64,000 bases of DNA from Charina bottae (Eukaryota; Chordata; Lepidosauria; Squamata; Charinaidae): contig JALMGJ010000006.1 of NCBI GenBank assembly GCA_023362775.1, positions 8,269,001 to 8,333,000 on the forward strand. The letters run 5' to 3'. Position 1 is the first letter of the stretch, and each line of letters opens with the position of its first letter. Under the pieces are notes generated by a model. It saw only the letters and a list, made by a program, of their open reading frames with translations. It did no database searches and was not told where the DNA came from. Made by a program: the position numbers and the translations under genes. Below are positions 44,546 to 54,775 of the stretch, in pieces.

Positions 44546-44799
44546 TCTATGAAGGTTCTCAGTCATCCAGGTGGAATTGTCTGTAGCTTGAATCATGTCA
44601 ACTGGATTTCTATTTTCTCAGTGGAAATGTTTCGCTCCTTATCCAAGGAGCTTCTTCAGTCTGAGCAAAGTTGGTAAGGGAATCCTAAATATGTTTCTAG
44701 GTAGCTGTGTGACCTTACACCTGGGGCTAGGTCATGGTTATATTGAGATGTTATTTTAAGTCCTTTTATCATCTAAATTATAAATTATTGTAATTTATG
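44546..44799 (-). mobile_element. PLE 3' end, 5'-truncated, minus strand
   Basis: Complement of the Neptune-like PLE terminus: GGTTCTCAGTCATCCAGGTG, then GTTTCGCTCCTTATCCAAGG. It is flanked by perfect 12-bp repeats TTGTAAATTATG at 44534-44545 and 44800-44811. Confidence 0.88.
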
Positions 44800-44811
44800 T
44801 TGTAAATTATG

Positions 44812-46229
44812 GCCGATCTCAACAGTTAAGTAAGAGTCAACCCAGATGAGTTTTTGAAAGGGAGCCAGCTAGGAAATCTCAGAGAATAAACTAAGTTGGG
44901 GAAAAATAAGAAAACTCAGCAGTGGAAATCCAGCTGTATAACACTGCCAGAGAAATGGTAGTCTCTGGGACTCAAAGTCAGCTTGAGGGCATATTTTCTT
45001 TTTAAGGATGTAAACCCAATGGATGTTGCATTGGGGGCATATCACCTGTTGTTGTTGTTAATAATATTATTAGTAGTAGTACATCAATCATACAGCTGTA
45101 GCTGCCAGCTTTACTTTTTTTTTACCCTCCCCTGGAGATGACCCTGTGTGTTCTTATGTCTTTGCATAACACATTGCAAAGAATGCCTTCCTTCTTACAG
45201 TTCCTTCTAGGAATGATCCTCCAAACAAACGATATTGGACTGTTGACCATGCGTTCAATTCTTCATCCCTCCCCTTTACAAATTTCAAAACTAATTCTTT
45301 ACTCCCCCCCCCTTCCTCCTCATTTCTATTCATTCCTTTTTTTAATGCTGCCCCCAGTTCAACAGGAGGGACACATTAAAGGAGAGCTGTTCAAACTGGT
45401 ACTCAACAAAGCAGAGAGAAAGCGAGTAGAAAGACCTTTAACCCATCCTACCAGATCAGCAAAATAAACAGGTCTCAGCAGTTTAGAAGGAGAAGGCCAA
45501 CTTGACATCTCTGCGGAGAACTCTCTAACCTGAACATGGCTGAAGAAAGCACCTTTTCATGTTGAAAAGGGGTATACACAGAGCTATAGGCAAAGTATTA
45601 TTTGCAGCATAACAACAATTATGAGGCTGACAAGCCATCGAGGTGGAGCTGGCTGGATTGTACCTAATCTGTTCCAGTGTTGTAAAGCAGGCTTATATGC
45701 TTGAAAACATTGCCAGGAGAGATTGTTTTAAAGCTGTTACAAAAGACACTTGCGTGTTAAACCTGAAGCTCTTAATGCAAGCTTCAATGAGCACGCTCAT
45801 TCATTTTCTGCCAGCACAAAATCCCTGGTATGGCATGAAGTAGAGTGGAGACAAGGAAACAAGTACATTACTATGTAGGTCAACTATTAATTGGTTTCAA
45901 AGGGCTTTATTCCAATGGTAAGGAGAGGGCAAGAAGGTGAAGAGAAATAAATAATCTTTTTCAGACGCAGAGAAGACATTTTTCAGGATAAATTGGGACA
46001 TAACTGGACTGCTTTGTTGTTCTAAAAGCTGGGGTGTGTAAACAAGTCCATTAACCTGAAAGATGTGTCTTGGGCCTTCTATAGGCAGTTGCAAGCTCAA
46101 CAGGAAAGGAAAGGGGGTTGAGTTTTGAAAATTAAATCTTCATAAACATAGGGAGGAATAGAACAACTATCAGTTGGAAGTGTGAAGGGCCTTAATCATC
46201 AGCTTTCTGTTTTGGACTTTCTGCCCAGC
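44812..46229. other. No gene recognised
   Basis: Unique-looking DNA with a TTG/ATT/AGT trinucleotide patch at 45047-45082. No coding signal. Confidence 0.45.
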
Positions 46230-46601
46230 TACAGGTAGTCCTTGCTTAACAACGATTCGTTTAGTGATAGTTCAGACTTGCATCAGTGATGAAAAAACTG
46301 ACTTATGACTGATCCTCACAATTACGATCGTTGCAGCGTCCCTGCAGTCACGTGATCACGATTTGGGCACTTGGCAAGCGGTTCACATTTGTGACCGTCG
46401 CAGAGTCCTGTGGTCACGTGATCGCCATTTTCGACCTTCCCGGATGGCTTCTGGCAAGCAACTTCAATGAGGAACCACGTGATTTGCTAATGACCGCTGC
46501 AAAAAAGGTCGTAAAATCGGGTCAGATTTGCTTAATGACCGCTTCGCTTGGCAACTGAAATTTCAGTCCCAATTGTGGTCGTTAAGCAAGGACTACCTGT
46601 A
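46230..46601. mobile_element. Tigger/pogo-like MITE, copy 4
   Basis: Inverted ends TACAGGTAGTCCTTGCTTAA and GTTAAGCAAGGACTACCTGTA with terminal TA. It lies in the opposite orientation to 41873 judging by interior order. Confidence 0.88.
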
Positions 46602-47538
46602 TTTGTTCAATGAATGATGAATTCACGTTGCATAAAGGCCTCCCATTCATTAGGAAAAAACTCAGCCACCTTCTTCCTGAACAAGGAAGCCAGGGAACAG
46701 GAAAATTAGGGAAATTTCTTTTGGATTTCTCTTTTTTCCAAATGTTGGGATGTACCTCTGGAATTAAACACATGCACAGTACTCCTTCCCCCTATGCACA
46801 CTTCAGTATAATAATGTATAAATGTACCTGCTAGGAGAAAAACAAATGAGTTTAGAAAGGGTCCAAAATTCTTGGCTACCCAATAGCTTTATGAGGATTT
46901 ATAACTTGTGTGTAACATGAACAGTTTTTCAGATCTTTTAATCAGAGTTCTTAATGGAATGTGTGCATGAAAGAGAGAGCGGAAAAAATATTAATGTTTG
47001 CAATGGTAATTTGAATCAGTTGTGCATTGTCTACTTGGTGCAGCTTACCCTAGGGTTAATTGTGCATCACACTTCCCATGGAGAATCACACTGGGAATAA
47101 ATTATTAGTCCAATAATAAGGTGACATAAAGCAGTCAAGAGATTAAGACATTTGATTATTGACTCCTTCCTTTGACACCCTTTGCAACAAGCCAATGACC
47201 AAACATCTTTGTCTTTTGACTGTCTTTCAAGTCCTCTGTAATATAGTAATGATGCAACGAAGGCATCTTCAAACAATCCTGGCATAGAGTAAGATCAGAC
47301 CTTAGAAAGAAATTGGGAGGGAGCATTGTTTCTTTTCTCAGATTGCCTCTGTGGTAGAACTTGGTATTTTAAGCCTGTGGATAAGGTGGAACTTCATTCC
47401 TGGTAATGTGCCTTTTTAGCCATGTGCCAGGTTAGAGTAACATTCAGTGGGATATTGTTTTAACCGTTACGATTCCTATGGAACGCACATATTTCCAACA
47501 CTGCCAAATTACGATCCAGATTTTGCATTTGTCTTTTA
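46602..47538. other. No feature recognised
   Basis: Unique-looking sequence. Confidence 0.5.
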
Positions 47539-47550
47539 ACTCAGGGACAG

Positions 47551-48042
47551 GCAGTTTATCTTCATCTAAAAGAAAAAGGACACTCATTTGAGGACATTAA
47601 TGTTCACATTTTAGACAGAGAAGATAGGTGGTTTGAGAGAGGGGTCAAGGAATCCATTTATGCCAACTTGGAAAATCCTTCCTTGAATAGAGGTGGGGGC
47701 CTCAGGCACAAACTCTCCCCCATCTTCCTCCCCGTTTTGTCTTCTGTGCCTAGGAAGATTAAGACCATTTCAGAAGCTCAACAGCAGCATGGTGATTTTA
47801 ACGACCCTCCTTTAGATGATAAAAGGACTTAAAAATTACATCTCAATATAACCATGACCTAGCCCCAGGTGTAAGGTCACACAGCTACCTAGGAACATAT
47901 TTAGGATTCCCTTACCAACTTTGCTCAGACTGAAGAAGCTCCTTGGATAAGGAGCGAAACGTTTCTACTAAGAAAATAGAAATCCAGTTGACATGATTCA
48001 AGCTACAGACAATTCCACCTGGATGACTGAGAACCTTCATAG
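47551..48042 (+). mobile_element. PLE (Neptune-like) 3' fragment
   Basis: Encodes the end of the GIY-YIG protein (KGHSFEDINVHILDREDRWF, NPSLNRGGGLRHKLS) and the terminus with the CTGAAGA hairpin. Direct repeats ACTCAGGGACAGGCAGTTTA (47539-47558) and ACTCAGGGACAGACAGTTTA (48043-48062) differ at one position. The last bases of the left copy overlap the element by microhomology. Confidence 0.9.
47930..47960 (+). ncRNA. Hammerhead-core-like hairpin, Neptune-like PLE
   Basis: CTGAAGA, then stem GCTCCTT with AAGGAGC (7 perfect pairs, loop GGAT), then GAAAC. Repeated in the minus copy near 44630-44660 and in both arms at 57032-57292. Confidence 0.38.
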
Positions 48043-48132
48043 ACTCAGGGACAGACAGTTTAGTGCCTCTAGGCAGCGGTGGGACAACATGTAAATGAAA
48101 GCCACGAGGTTATTTATTTGTCAAAGGAAGAC

Positions 48133-48204
48133 AAAAAACCTCAATAAACCTTTAAGAACCCGAATGATAAAAAACCTCAAGAAACCTTTAAGAACCCAAT
48201 TTCT
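48133..48204. repeat. 36-bp tandem duplication
   Basis: AAAAAACCTCAA...CCTTTAAGAACCC is present twice, starting at 48133 and 48169. Confidence 0.85.
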
Positions 48205-48960
48205 TTCTTTATTTTTTTCCTGAGAAAACTGAGCATGGGGGAATTTACTGTATGTGCATTTTGTTCTGATATCTGCAGCTTGCACTTCAGACAAACAGCT
48301 TTCCTTTCTTTTTTTGGCTTCTCGGCTGCTCCCTATCTTTTTCTCGGTGCTCGGCGTGATACCAGCCCATCCAGTCTTGAAAGATCCAGGCACTTACTGC
48401 CCCCAGCAATACCCTCCCACTGGGGATCTCCCTGCAAGGCACCACAAAACATAATTAAAGGAAACTGCTCCCCCTTCACATACGGATCTCTCCTTTGGCA
48501 CCCCAAACTCTCTGCTCCACTTGACTTGATTTCTTTTTAAAATTCTTTTCGTTGACAAAATAGCTGCAAAGCTGCAGAGCAAGAACCCCATAGGCAGGCT
48601 TAGGAAACGAAAAGGGAAGGCGGATGCAGTCCAGGGTCTTGCTTGGAAATCTCACCGGTCAAGGAAAGAAAAAAAGAAAGAAGCAAAATTAGACACATAT
48701 TTTAAAATGCAGGAGTTGAAAGAGGTAGAGGTCACGAGGGGAACATAATACTCTAATTTCGGAGGTTCAGATGGAATGAATGTTTGAAGAACAGGCTAAA
48801 CTGGGTGAATGGATTCAAAGCACAACTCTGGGTAGCCTGTAGAGGAGGGGAGTGTATAATTGACATTGTTTTCAGCAACTTGTCCAGACACTGGTATAAT
48901 TAATTAAAAAGTCCTGGAGCTGGGCCATTTCAAGCTCAGGTGGCACTTAACTAAGGTTTT
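48205..48960. other. No gene recognised
   Basis: Unique-looking sequence. The 101-codon frame at 48235-48540 has no domain. Confidence 0.45.
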
Positions 48961-49009
48961 GATGATTGATTATGTGCCATCAAGTCATTTTCGACTCCTA
49001 GGTACCACA
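48961..49009 (-). mobile_element. RTE-like 3' fragment (lineage 3), inverted
   Basis: ATGTGCCATCAAGTCATTTT then CGACTCCTAGGTACCACATAG is the complement of the 3' end at 20572-20661. It directly abuts a MITE. Confidence 0.65.
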
Positions 49010-49221
49010 TAGAGGTAGTCCTCGGCGTAAAACAGCAGTTGGGATCGGAATTGCCATCGCTAAACAACGCGGTCATAAAACACAACATCACGTGACCACA
49101 CCGCTTAGCAACAGCAATTCTGGCAGTCCCAGTTGCTGTCGTTAAGTGAGGATCGCGAGGGTTGTTAAGCAAGGACTTCACGTGATTGTGACTTCCAACT
49201 TCCTGCCGGCTTCCCCATTAA
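49010..49221. mobile_element. Tigger/pogo-like MITE, partial copy 5
   Basis: Left end TAGAGGTAGTCCTCGGCGTA. The interior shows rearranged GTTAAGTGAGG, AACAACGCGGTC and CACGTGA modules. The right end is missing. Confidence 0.7.
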
Positions 49222-49248
49222 CTTTGGAAGTATATTTAGTCTAAATTA

Positions 49249-49912
49249 GTCTGGTCCCATCACTTCCTGGCAAATAGAAGGGGAAGAAATGGAAGCAGTG
49301 ACAGATTTTATTTTCTTGGGCTCCAAGATCACTGCAGACAGTGACTGCAGCCATGAAATTAAAAGATGCTTGCTCCTTGGGAGAAAAGCTATGGCAAACC
49401 TAGACAGCATATTAAAAAGCAGAGACATCACCTTGCCGACAAAGGTCCGTATAGTTAAAGCTATGGTTTTCCCAGTAGTAATGTATGGCTGTGAGAGTTG
49501 GACCATAAGGAAGGCTGAGCGCTGAAGAATTGATGCTTTCGAACTGTGGTGCTGGAGAAGACTCTTGAGAGTCCCTTGGACTGCAAGGAGGTCAAACCAG
49601 TCAATCCTAAAGGAAATCAACCCTGACTGCTCATTGGAAGGACAGATACTGAAGCTGAAGCTCAAATACTTTGGCCACCTAATGCGAAGAGAGGACTCAC
49701 TGGAAAAGACCCTGATGCTGGGAAAGACTGAAGGCAAAAGGAGAAGGGGACGGCAGAGGATGAGATGGTTAGATAGCATCACCGATGTAATGAACATGAA
49801 TTTGAGTAAACTCCGGGTGACAGTGGAGGACAGGAAGGCCTGGCGTGCTATGGTCCATGAGGTCACGAAGAGTCGGACACGACTAAAGGACTGAACAACA
49901 ACAACAACAAAA
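49249..49912 (+). mobile_element. RTE/BovB LINE 3' part (lineage 1)
   Basis: Frames 49289-49525 and 49565-49894 encode KVRIVKAMVFPVVMYGCESW, VPWTARRSNQSILKEINPDC, LKYFGHLMRREDSLEKTLML and HEVTKSRTRLKD, ending GTCGGACACGAC and CAACAACAACAA. Frames are separated by a TGA and a shift. This is the best lineage-1 copy in the window. Confidence 0.92.
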
Positions 49913-50802
49913 GTCCCATGGCCTTCCTTGGCTCGCCACATTATTAACATGATCTTACTCACTAAAGATATTCAGCTCAGCTGAAGCAAGAATCACAAAT
50001 CTCTCCTGGCATTGCCACATGCCAGGAATTTTTTTTTTCTAAAGTAGACTTTCAAGGTAATGATAATTTCCCTGGATCTTATTTATGATAATTATTTTCT
50101 TTGTTTTACTCCCTCCCCTCCCTGTGTCCAATTTGCATGAAACAGTCTGAAGCAATGTGGCCTGAAGATATAGATCACTGCTTAACTTCATTGCATTCTG
50201 CAGCTCATAGCCCATTTGCTTCACAATGGCCCACCGTTATCCTTCTTCAGCGCATATGGTCCAAATGCAGTTTCGTCTCCTGATTTGCCAAGACTTTGAT
50301 TTGTTAGACAGATAATTAATTATTGCTTCCTAAACTGGCTTTAATCGTGGCCATTTAACATTGCCCAAAGCATTTATGATGCCTTTGTGTGCTGCATAAA
50401 CTGGTGCTAAACAGGGAGATGGTACTCTTGATAGATGAAGCTCAAGAGAGGCTTCCATTTTTTACCCACTTTCTTTTTTCTTTTTTACAAGTTGTAGAAA
50501 AGGAGGAGGAGGAAGAACTTCCTGCTATGCCAAGCTCTCTTAGAAGTAGGACTGTGTTCAGCATATTCTCTTATTCGGATATTTACTCGGAAAATAAACC
50601 TTTCTTGTAGCCAAAGCAATTATTATGGACAGAAGTATATTTATTTCAAATTATTATGCTCTTGCTACTGGATAATATTCTTTTTTTTGATTACCTCCAC
50701 TAACCTTCTGTCCTTTGTCCTAATTGTCCTTAGCTGTGGTGATGACTGATGCAGATTTGCTTCTGAGGTTTTGGAGCTTGCTTCTGAGGTTTACTACCGC
50801 TG
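49913..50802. other. No gene recognised
   Basis: Unique-looking. The 73-codon frame at 50389-50610 has an acidic Glu run but no recognisable domain and no support as an exon. Confidence 0.45.
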
Positions 50803-50809
50803 CAATCAC

Positions 50810-51026
50810 CTGGAGAATCACCTGGAGAAGATGCTGATGCTAGGGAAACTGGAAGGCAAAAGGAAGAGGGGCTGACCAAGGGCAAGATGGATGGATGATA
50901 TTCTGGAAGTGACGGATTCGATCGTGGGGGAGCTGGGTGTGGCGATGGCCGACAGGAAGTACTGGTGTGGGCTGGTCCATGAAGTCACGAAGAGTCGGAA
51001 GCGACTGAACAAATAAACAACAACAA
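50810..51026 (+). mobile_element. RTE/BovB LINE 3' fragment (lineage 2)
   Basis: GCTGATGCTAGGGAAACTGG to AAGTCACGAAGAGTCGGAAG, then AACAAATAAACAACAAC. CAATCAC at 50803-50809 and 51027-51033 is a probable target-site duplication. A TGA interrupts KRKRG*PRARWMDD. Confidence 0.88.
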
Positions 51027-51072
51027 CAATCACTTCTGCTCAGAAGCAAGATCAGTGGAATTCTTCCCATTC

Positions 51073-51340
51073 TGTCAGCCTTAGGAGGTAGACCAGATAG
51101 GAAACATGACCAGATGAGCTAATTCTACTTTATTGTAAGGTTACATTAACAGAATCTTGCAAGTCTGAAAGTACTTCTCTCCCCCTGTCCCCTTTACAGC
51201 CCAAAAACTAGGGAGGGTCTCTTCTGAGCCTCTTGCCCTACCCACATTCCAGCTGCGGGCTCAGCTGCCTTTTCTCTGACTGTTCCCTTGGTTGCGTCTC
51301 ATTGTCCTGTCTCCCTAGGTCATTCCCACATATCATTTCA
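51073..51340 (-). mobile_element. Solo LTR, ~270-bp family, copy 3
   Basis: On the minus strand it aligns throughout with 29878-30151: TGTGGGAATGACC, GAGACCCTCCCTAGTTT, CAGACTTGCAAGATTCTGTT and ACAATAAAG. Length 268 bp. No clear flanking repeat. Confidence 0.65.
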
Positions 51341-51565
51341 GACCAGTTGAACTTCCTCTGTACAGGAAGAGAGCAAGTTGGAAATTTGGAAGTCCATAAG
51401 GCAGATCTCAGCTCTGCTGTGAGTTAAGGTTGCCTTTCCTATGATGATCTGTCTAAGTGGCTGTAGTGGCAATGCGAAAGACCATTGTTATTTTGAGGAG
51501 TTTAAGTGACATATTTTGATTTTCTCCCTCACACGAAAAAGCTTAGTTCTCCTTCTCCTTCTCTT
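51341..51565. other. No feature recognised
   Basis: Short unique-looking stretch before PLE 2. Confidence 0.45.
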
Positions 51566-51636
51566 TTGATGTTTCCTCTCTTTTCACCAGCATCCCCACC
51601 ACTCATGCCCTAACTGTGGTTAAGAAGAGACTAGAA

Positions 51637-51923
51637 CAGAGCTTTCCAAACTTTTCGTGTTGGCGACACACAGCAACGGCAGTGGCGGTGGCGGTGGCAT
51701 GGCCTGTGGTGTCCTGATGTGTCATGCTAAAACCCAGAAGCGCTGATGGGGGGAAGTGGCACCCCTGTCAGTCAGTGCCGCCACCATGGCGGCAGCGGCA
51801 CTGATTGGCGGGGGTGCTGCTTCTTCCGGTTCCCCCATCAGTGCTTCCAGGTTTTAGCGCGACACACCAAGACACCATAGGTGACACAGTAGTGTGTCGC
51901 GAAACACACTTTGGAAAGCTATG
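51637..51923. mobile_element. hAT MITE (CAGAGCTTTCC family), copy 3, inside PLE 2
   Basis: CAGAGCTTTCCAAACTTTTC ... TTTGGAAAGCTATG, with flanks GACTAGAA (51629-51636) and AACTAGAA (51924-51931), 7 of 8. Removing the MITE and one repeat gives an uninterrupted PLE frame across the join. Confidence 0.93.
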
Positions 51924-51975
51924 AACTAGAAGAAGACAGCACCATCGACAGGAGAAACAGCCTCAACCAGAAATA

Positions 51976-53116
51976 GATCTGCCGTTTTCTGGACCTGTGT
52001 CTCAACACCATTTACTTCTCGTACAGAGGTGACTTCTACAGACAGAAACATGGCTGTGCCACGGGTTCCCCCGTGTCACCCATTCTTGCCAACCTATACA
52101 TGGAAGAAGTAGAGAAGAAAGTGTTCCAGGGAATGGTGCCCACCCACTGGTTCAGGTATGTGGATGACACCTGGGTTCAAATCAAGGCCCAGGAGGTACA
52201 GGCTTTCACAGGCCATATAAATACCATAGACACAAACATTAGGTTCACCAGGGAAGACACCAAGGACAACAGGCTGGCATTCCTAGACTGTGAAGTCCTT
52301 ATTGGGACCTGTGGCAAGCTAGAAATAGAGATCTACAGGAAACCCACACAAACAGACCAATACCTGATGTTTGACTCCCACCACCCACTGCAGCACAAAC
52401 TAGGAGTCATCAGGACATTGTCCCACAGGGCAGAAACCATCCCCACCTCCATGAGTACCAAAAAGAAAGAAAATCAGCACCTGAGGACAGCTCTGAAGAC
52501 CGGTGGATATCCAAATTGGGCCTTCATTAAATCTAAGTCTATCCCCAGACCCAAAACAATGGCAGACAGAGCTGAGACTCAGAATCAACGGAAGAACCTG
52601 GTCATTCCTTACATGGCCGGCGTGTCGGAAAAGATAAAATGGATATTTGGCAAACACAACATACCTGTATATTTCAAACCCACCAACACACTGAGACAGA
52701 GGCTTGTACACCCTAAAGATCCAACACCAAAACATAAGAGGAGCAACGTAGTATATGCAATCCAGTGCAGTGAGGAGTGTTCTGAGCTCTACTTTGGAGA
52801 AACCAAACAGCCTTTACACAAGAGGATGGCCCAACACAGGAGGAGCAACACCACAGGACCAGAATCAGCAGTTTACCTTCATATAGAAGAAAAAGGACAC
52901 TCATTTGTGGACATTAATGTTCACATTTTGGACAGGGAAGATAGGTGGTTTGAGAGAGGGGTTAAGGAATCCATTCATGCCAAAGTAGAAAATCCTTCCC
53001 TCAATAGAGGTGGAGGCCTCAGGCACAACTTGTCCCCCATTTATCATGCTGCTCTTTCAATAGTCCCCAGGAAGATTAAGACCACTTCACAAGTTCACCA
53101 GCAAGGCCACATTTAA
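51976..53116 (+). pseudogene. PLE 2 reverse transcriptase and GIY-YIG endonuclease
   Basis: About 379 codons are open after a TAG near 51973; the first GTG or ATG is at 52073. RT motifs: KHGCATGSPVSPILANLYME, FRYVDDTW (catalytic Asp pair near codon 31 from 52073), FTREDTKDNRLAFLDCEV. Connector: YRKPTQTDQYLMFDSHHPLQ and KLGVIRTLSHRAETIP. The GIY-YIG part starts near codon 224 (NVVYAIQC, LYFGETKQPLHKRM), with later conserved HILDREDRWFERGVKE and SLNRGGGLRHNLS. Neptune-type PLEs carry this architecture. The catalytic signatures remain, but RT fingers are truncated or separated by the TAG and the hAT, so function is unlikely. Confidence 0.9.
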
Positions 53117-53271
53117 GGATCCTCTTGGGGATGAATAAAGGTTTTAGGAGTAAAACATCCCAAAGACTATCTACACCCCAATTGCCCAATTAACAAGCCA
53201 ATCAGGTGTAAGGTCAATACAGCCACCCTGGAAGACATATATGGGGTCCCCTCACCAACTTTTGCCAAGAC

Positions 53272-53302
53272 TGAAGGAAGTACTTGGACAAGTAGTAAAA
53301 CG
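53272..53302 (+). ncRNA. Degenerate hammerhead-core-like hairpin, PLE 2
   Basis: CTGAAGG, stem ACTTG with CAAGT, then AAAAC in place of GAAAC. The core is mutated but pairing persists. Confidence 0.25.
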
Positions 53303-53607
53303 TTTCAACCAAAAGAAAGAAATCTAGTTGCCATGACTCAACCTACAGACAATTCCACCTGGATGACTGAGAATCTTCATCGATATATAGATATCCAGAT
53401 GTTGCTGAATGACAACTCCCAACTTCCCCACCACTGGCCATACAGGTCAATGATTTAAAGTTATAGACCATAAGAATCTGGACAGCAAGCTTTTTCCTTT
53501 TATAATGCCCATGATAAATGATGTATTGTATTTCTGCTGAGATACTAGATTTTTTCGTTTTTCACAGCAAGTAGTAGCATTTACTGTAACTGAGGTTGGT
53601 TGATCCA

Positions 53608-53662
53608 AGGAAGGAAGGAAGGAAGGAAGGAAGGAAGGAAGGAAGGAAGGAAGGAAGGAAGG
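53608..53662. repeat. (GGAA)n microsatellite
   Basis: About 13 units of GGAA directly upstream of the 5S-like sequence. Confidence 0.95.
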
Positions 53663-53671
53663 AGAAAGCAA

Positions 53672-53762
53672 GCCAACCCAAACAGGATCAGACTTGATTA
53701 GTACTAGGATGGGAGACCACAAGAAAATTCCAAGACTACAAGTAGTTTGGGAAGTTGAAAAA
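53672..53762 (+). repeat. 5S rRNA-derived sequence, copy 2
   Basis: CAGGATCAGACTTGATTAGT then ACTAGGATGGGAGACCAC aligns with 5S rRNA (GGTTAGTACTTGGATGGGAG), followed by non-5S tail. Compare 37050-37150. Confidence 0.65.
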
Positions 53763-53825
53763 ATAATTCACTTCCATATAGTTTCCAAGAAAACTATATC
53801 AACATGTCTATACAGTCATACTCAG

Positions 53826-54062
53826 GCCTCCTCGACTGGGATGAGAAGGGTGACAGCTCCTCCTGGGGATGGTTGGTCCCATAGAGCCCATTTAAAAACA
53901 ATTTTGTGCCACTTGGATTTTATTCTTAATCTATTGTATTTATATATATGTATAGGGATTATATTTTTATCCATTTTAATTATTGACTATGTAAACCACC
54001 CAGAGTCCCCTTCGGGGGAGATGGAGTGGTAATATAAATGGAATTATAAATAAATAAAATAA
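53826..54062 (+). mobile_element. L2-clade LINE 3' end
   Basis: CTCCTCCTGGGGATGGTTGG, 3' UTR GTAAACCACCCAGAGTCCCC and GGGGGAGATGGAGTGG, AATA tail. Perfect 8-bp repeats ATACTCAG at 53818-53825 and 54063-54070. Confidence 0.9.
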
Positions 54063-54195
54063 ATACTCAGTTCAAGGGAATCTTTGATTCTTTCCAGCTT
54101 TACATCTATACATTTAAATGAGCACATGCTGTTCTTTGTCCCCCTTTGCCCTGTATTTTTGGTGATGTATAAGCAGAACACTACCCTAATTATTT

Positions 54196-54702
54196 CGGTG
54201 GCTCAGCGGGTTAAACTGCTGAAGCTGTAGGGCTGCCGGTCGGAAGATCAGCAGTTCGAATCCCCATGCAACGAGGTGAGCTCTCGTTGCTAGTCCCAGC
54301 TCCTGTCGACCCAACAGTTCGAAAGCTTGCAAGTAGATAAATTAGGTACCACCTTAAGTGGGAAAATATGCTGGCATCCTGTCCTGTCGGGGGTCAGGTT
54401 CCACCGGATGGAAGATCCTCGAATGGCGGCAGATCCCGGAAGTAACAACACCCACAGGACGTCAGCAGCCAGCTCCGACGCAAGGCATCGTGGGACATGT
54501 AGTCCAGAAAGCCAGGAAGAGTCGGTGCCCTTACCCCCCCCCTTACGTGCGGATTGTATAATGGAAAAATGTATAAAGTATAATGTATAACAATGTATGT
54601 AAGCCGCTCAGAGTCCTCCGTTAGGGAAGGGGTATGGGCGGGGTATAAATATAAGTATGTATGTATGTATGTATAAATAAATAAATAAATAAATAAAGTC
54701 TC
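54196..54702 (+). mobile_element. Composite SINE: tRNA head, unique middle, L2-like tail
   Basis: Head CGGTGGCTCAGCGGGTTAAA (A box) and AGTTCGAATCC (B box). A GC-rich middle contains CATCGTGGGACATGTAGTCC. The 3' end AAGCCGCTCAGAGTCCTCCG, GGGCGGGGTATAAAT and (AAAT)n resembles L2 termini, not BovB. No flanking repeat identified. Confidence 0.7.
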
Positions 54703-54775
54703 CTTCCTTCCTTCCTTCCTTCCTTCCTTCCTTCCTTCCTTCCTTCCTTCCTTCCTTCCTTCCTTCCTTCCTTCC
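54703..54775. repeat. (CTTC)n microsatellite
   Basis: About 18 CTTC units immediately after the SINE tail. On the minus strand it reads (GAAG)n. Confidence 0.95.

Larger units (their letters stand above)
51566..53392 (+). mobile_element. Penelope-like element 2 (Neptune-like), 5'-truncated
   Basis: Begins within the RT domain (DVSSLFTSIPTTHALTVVKK), is interrupted by a hAT MITE at 51637-51923, then continues through RT and GIY-YIG to a terminus like that at 47551-48042 (AATTCCACCTGGATGACTGA). The 5' part of the RT is missing. It is the best-preserved PLE coding sequence here. Confidence 0.93.

Noticed and set aside
44546..48042. One large element bounded by inverted terminal repeats
   Set aside because: Each arm is a PLE 3' end with its own target-site duplication, so they are independent insertions.
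50389..50610. 73-codon frame with an acidic run as a possible host exon
   Set aside because: No domain recognised and no convincing splice acceptor and donor pair.
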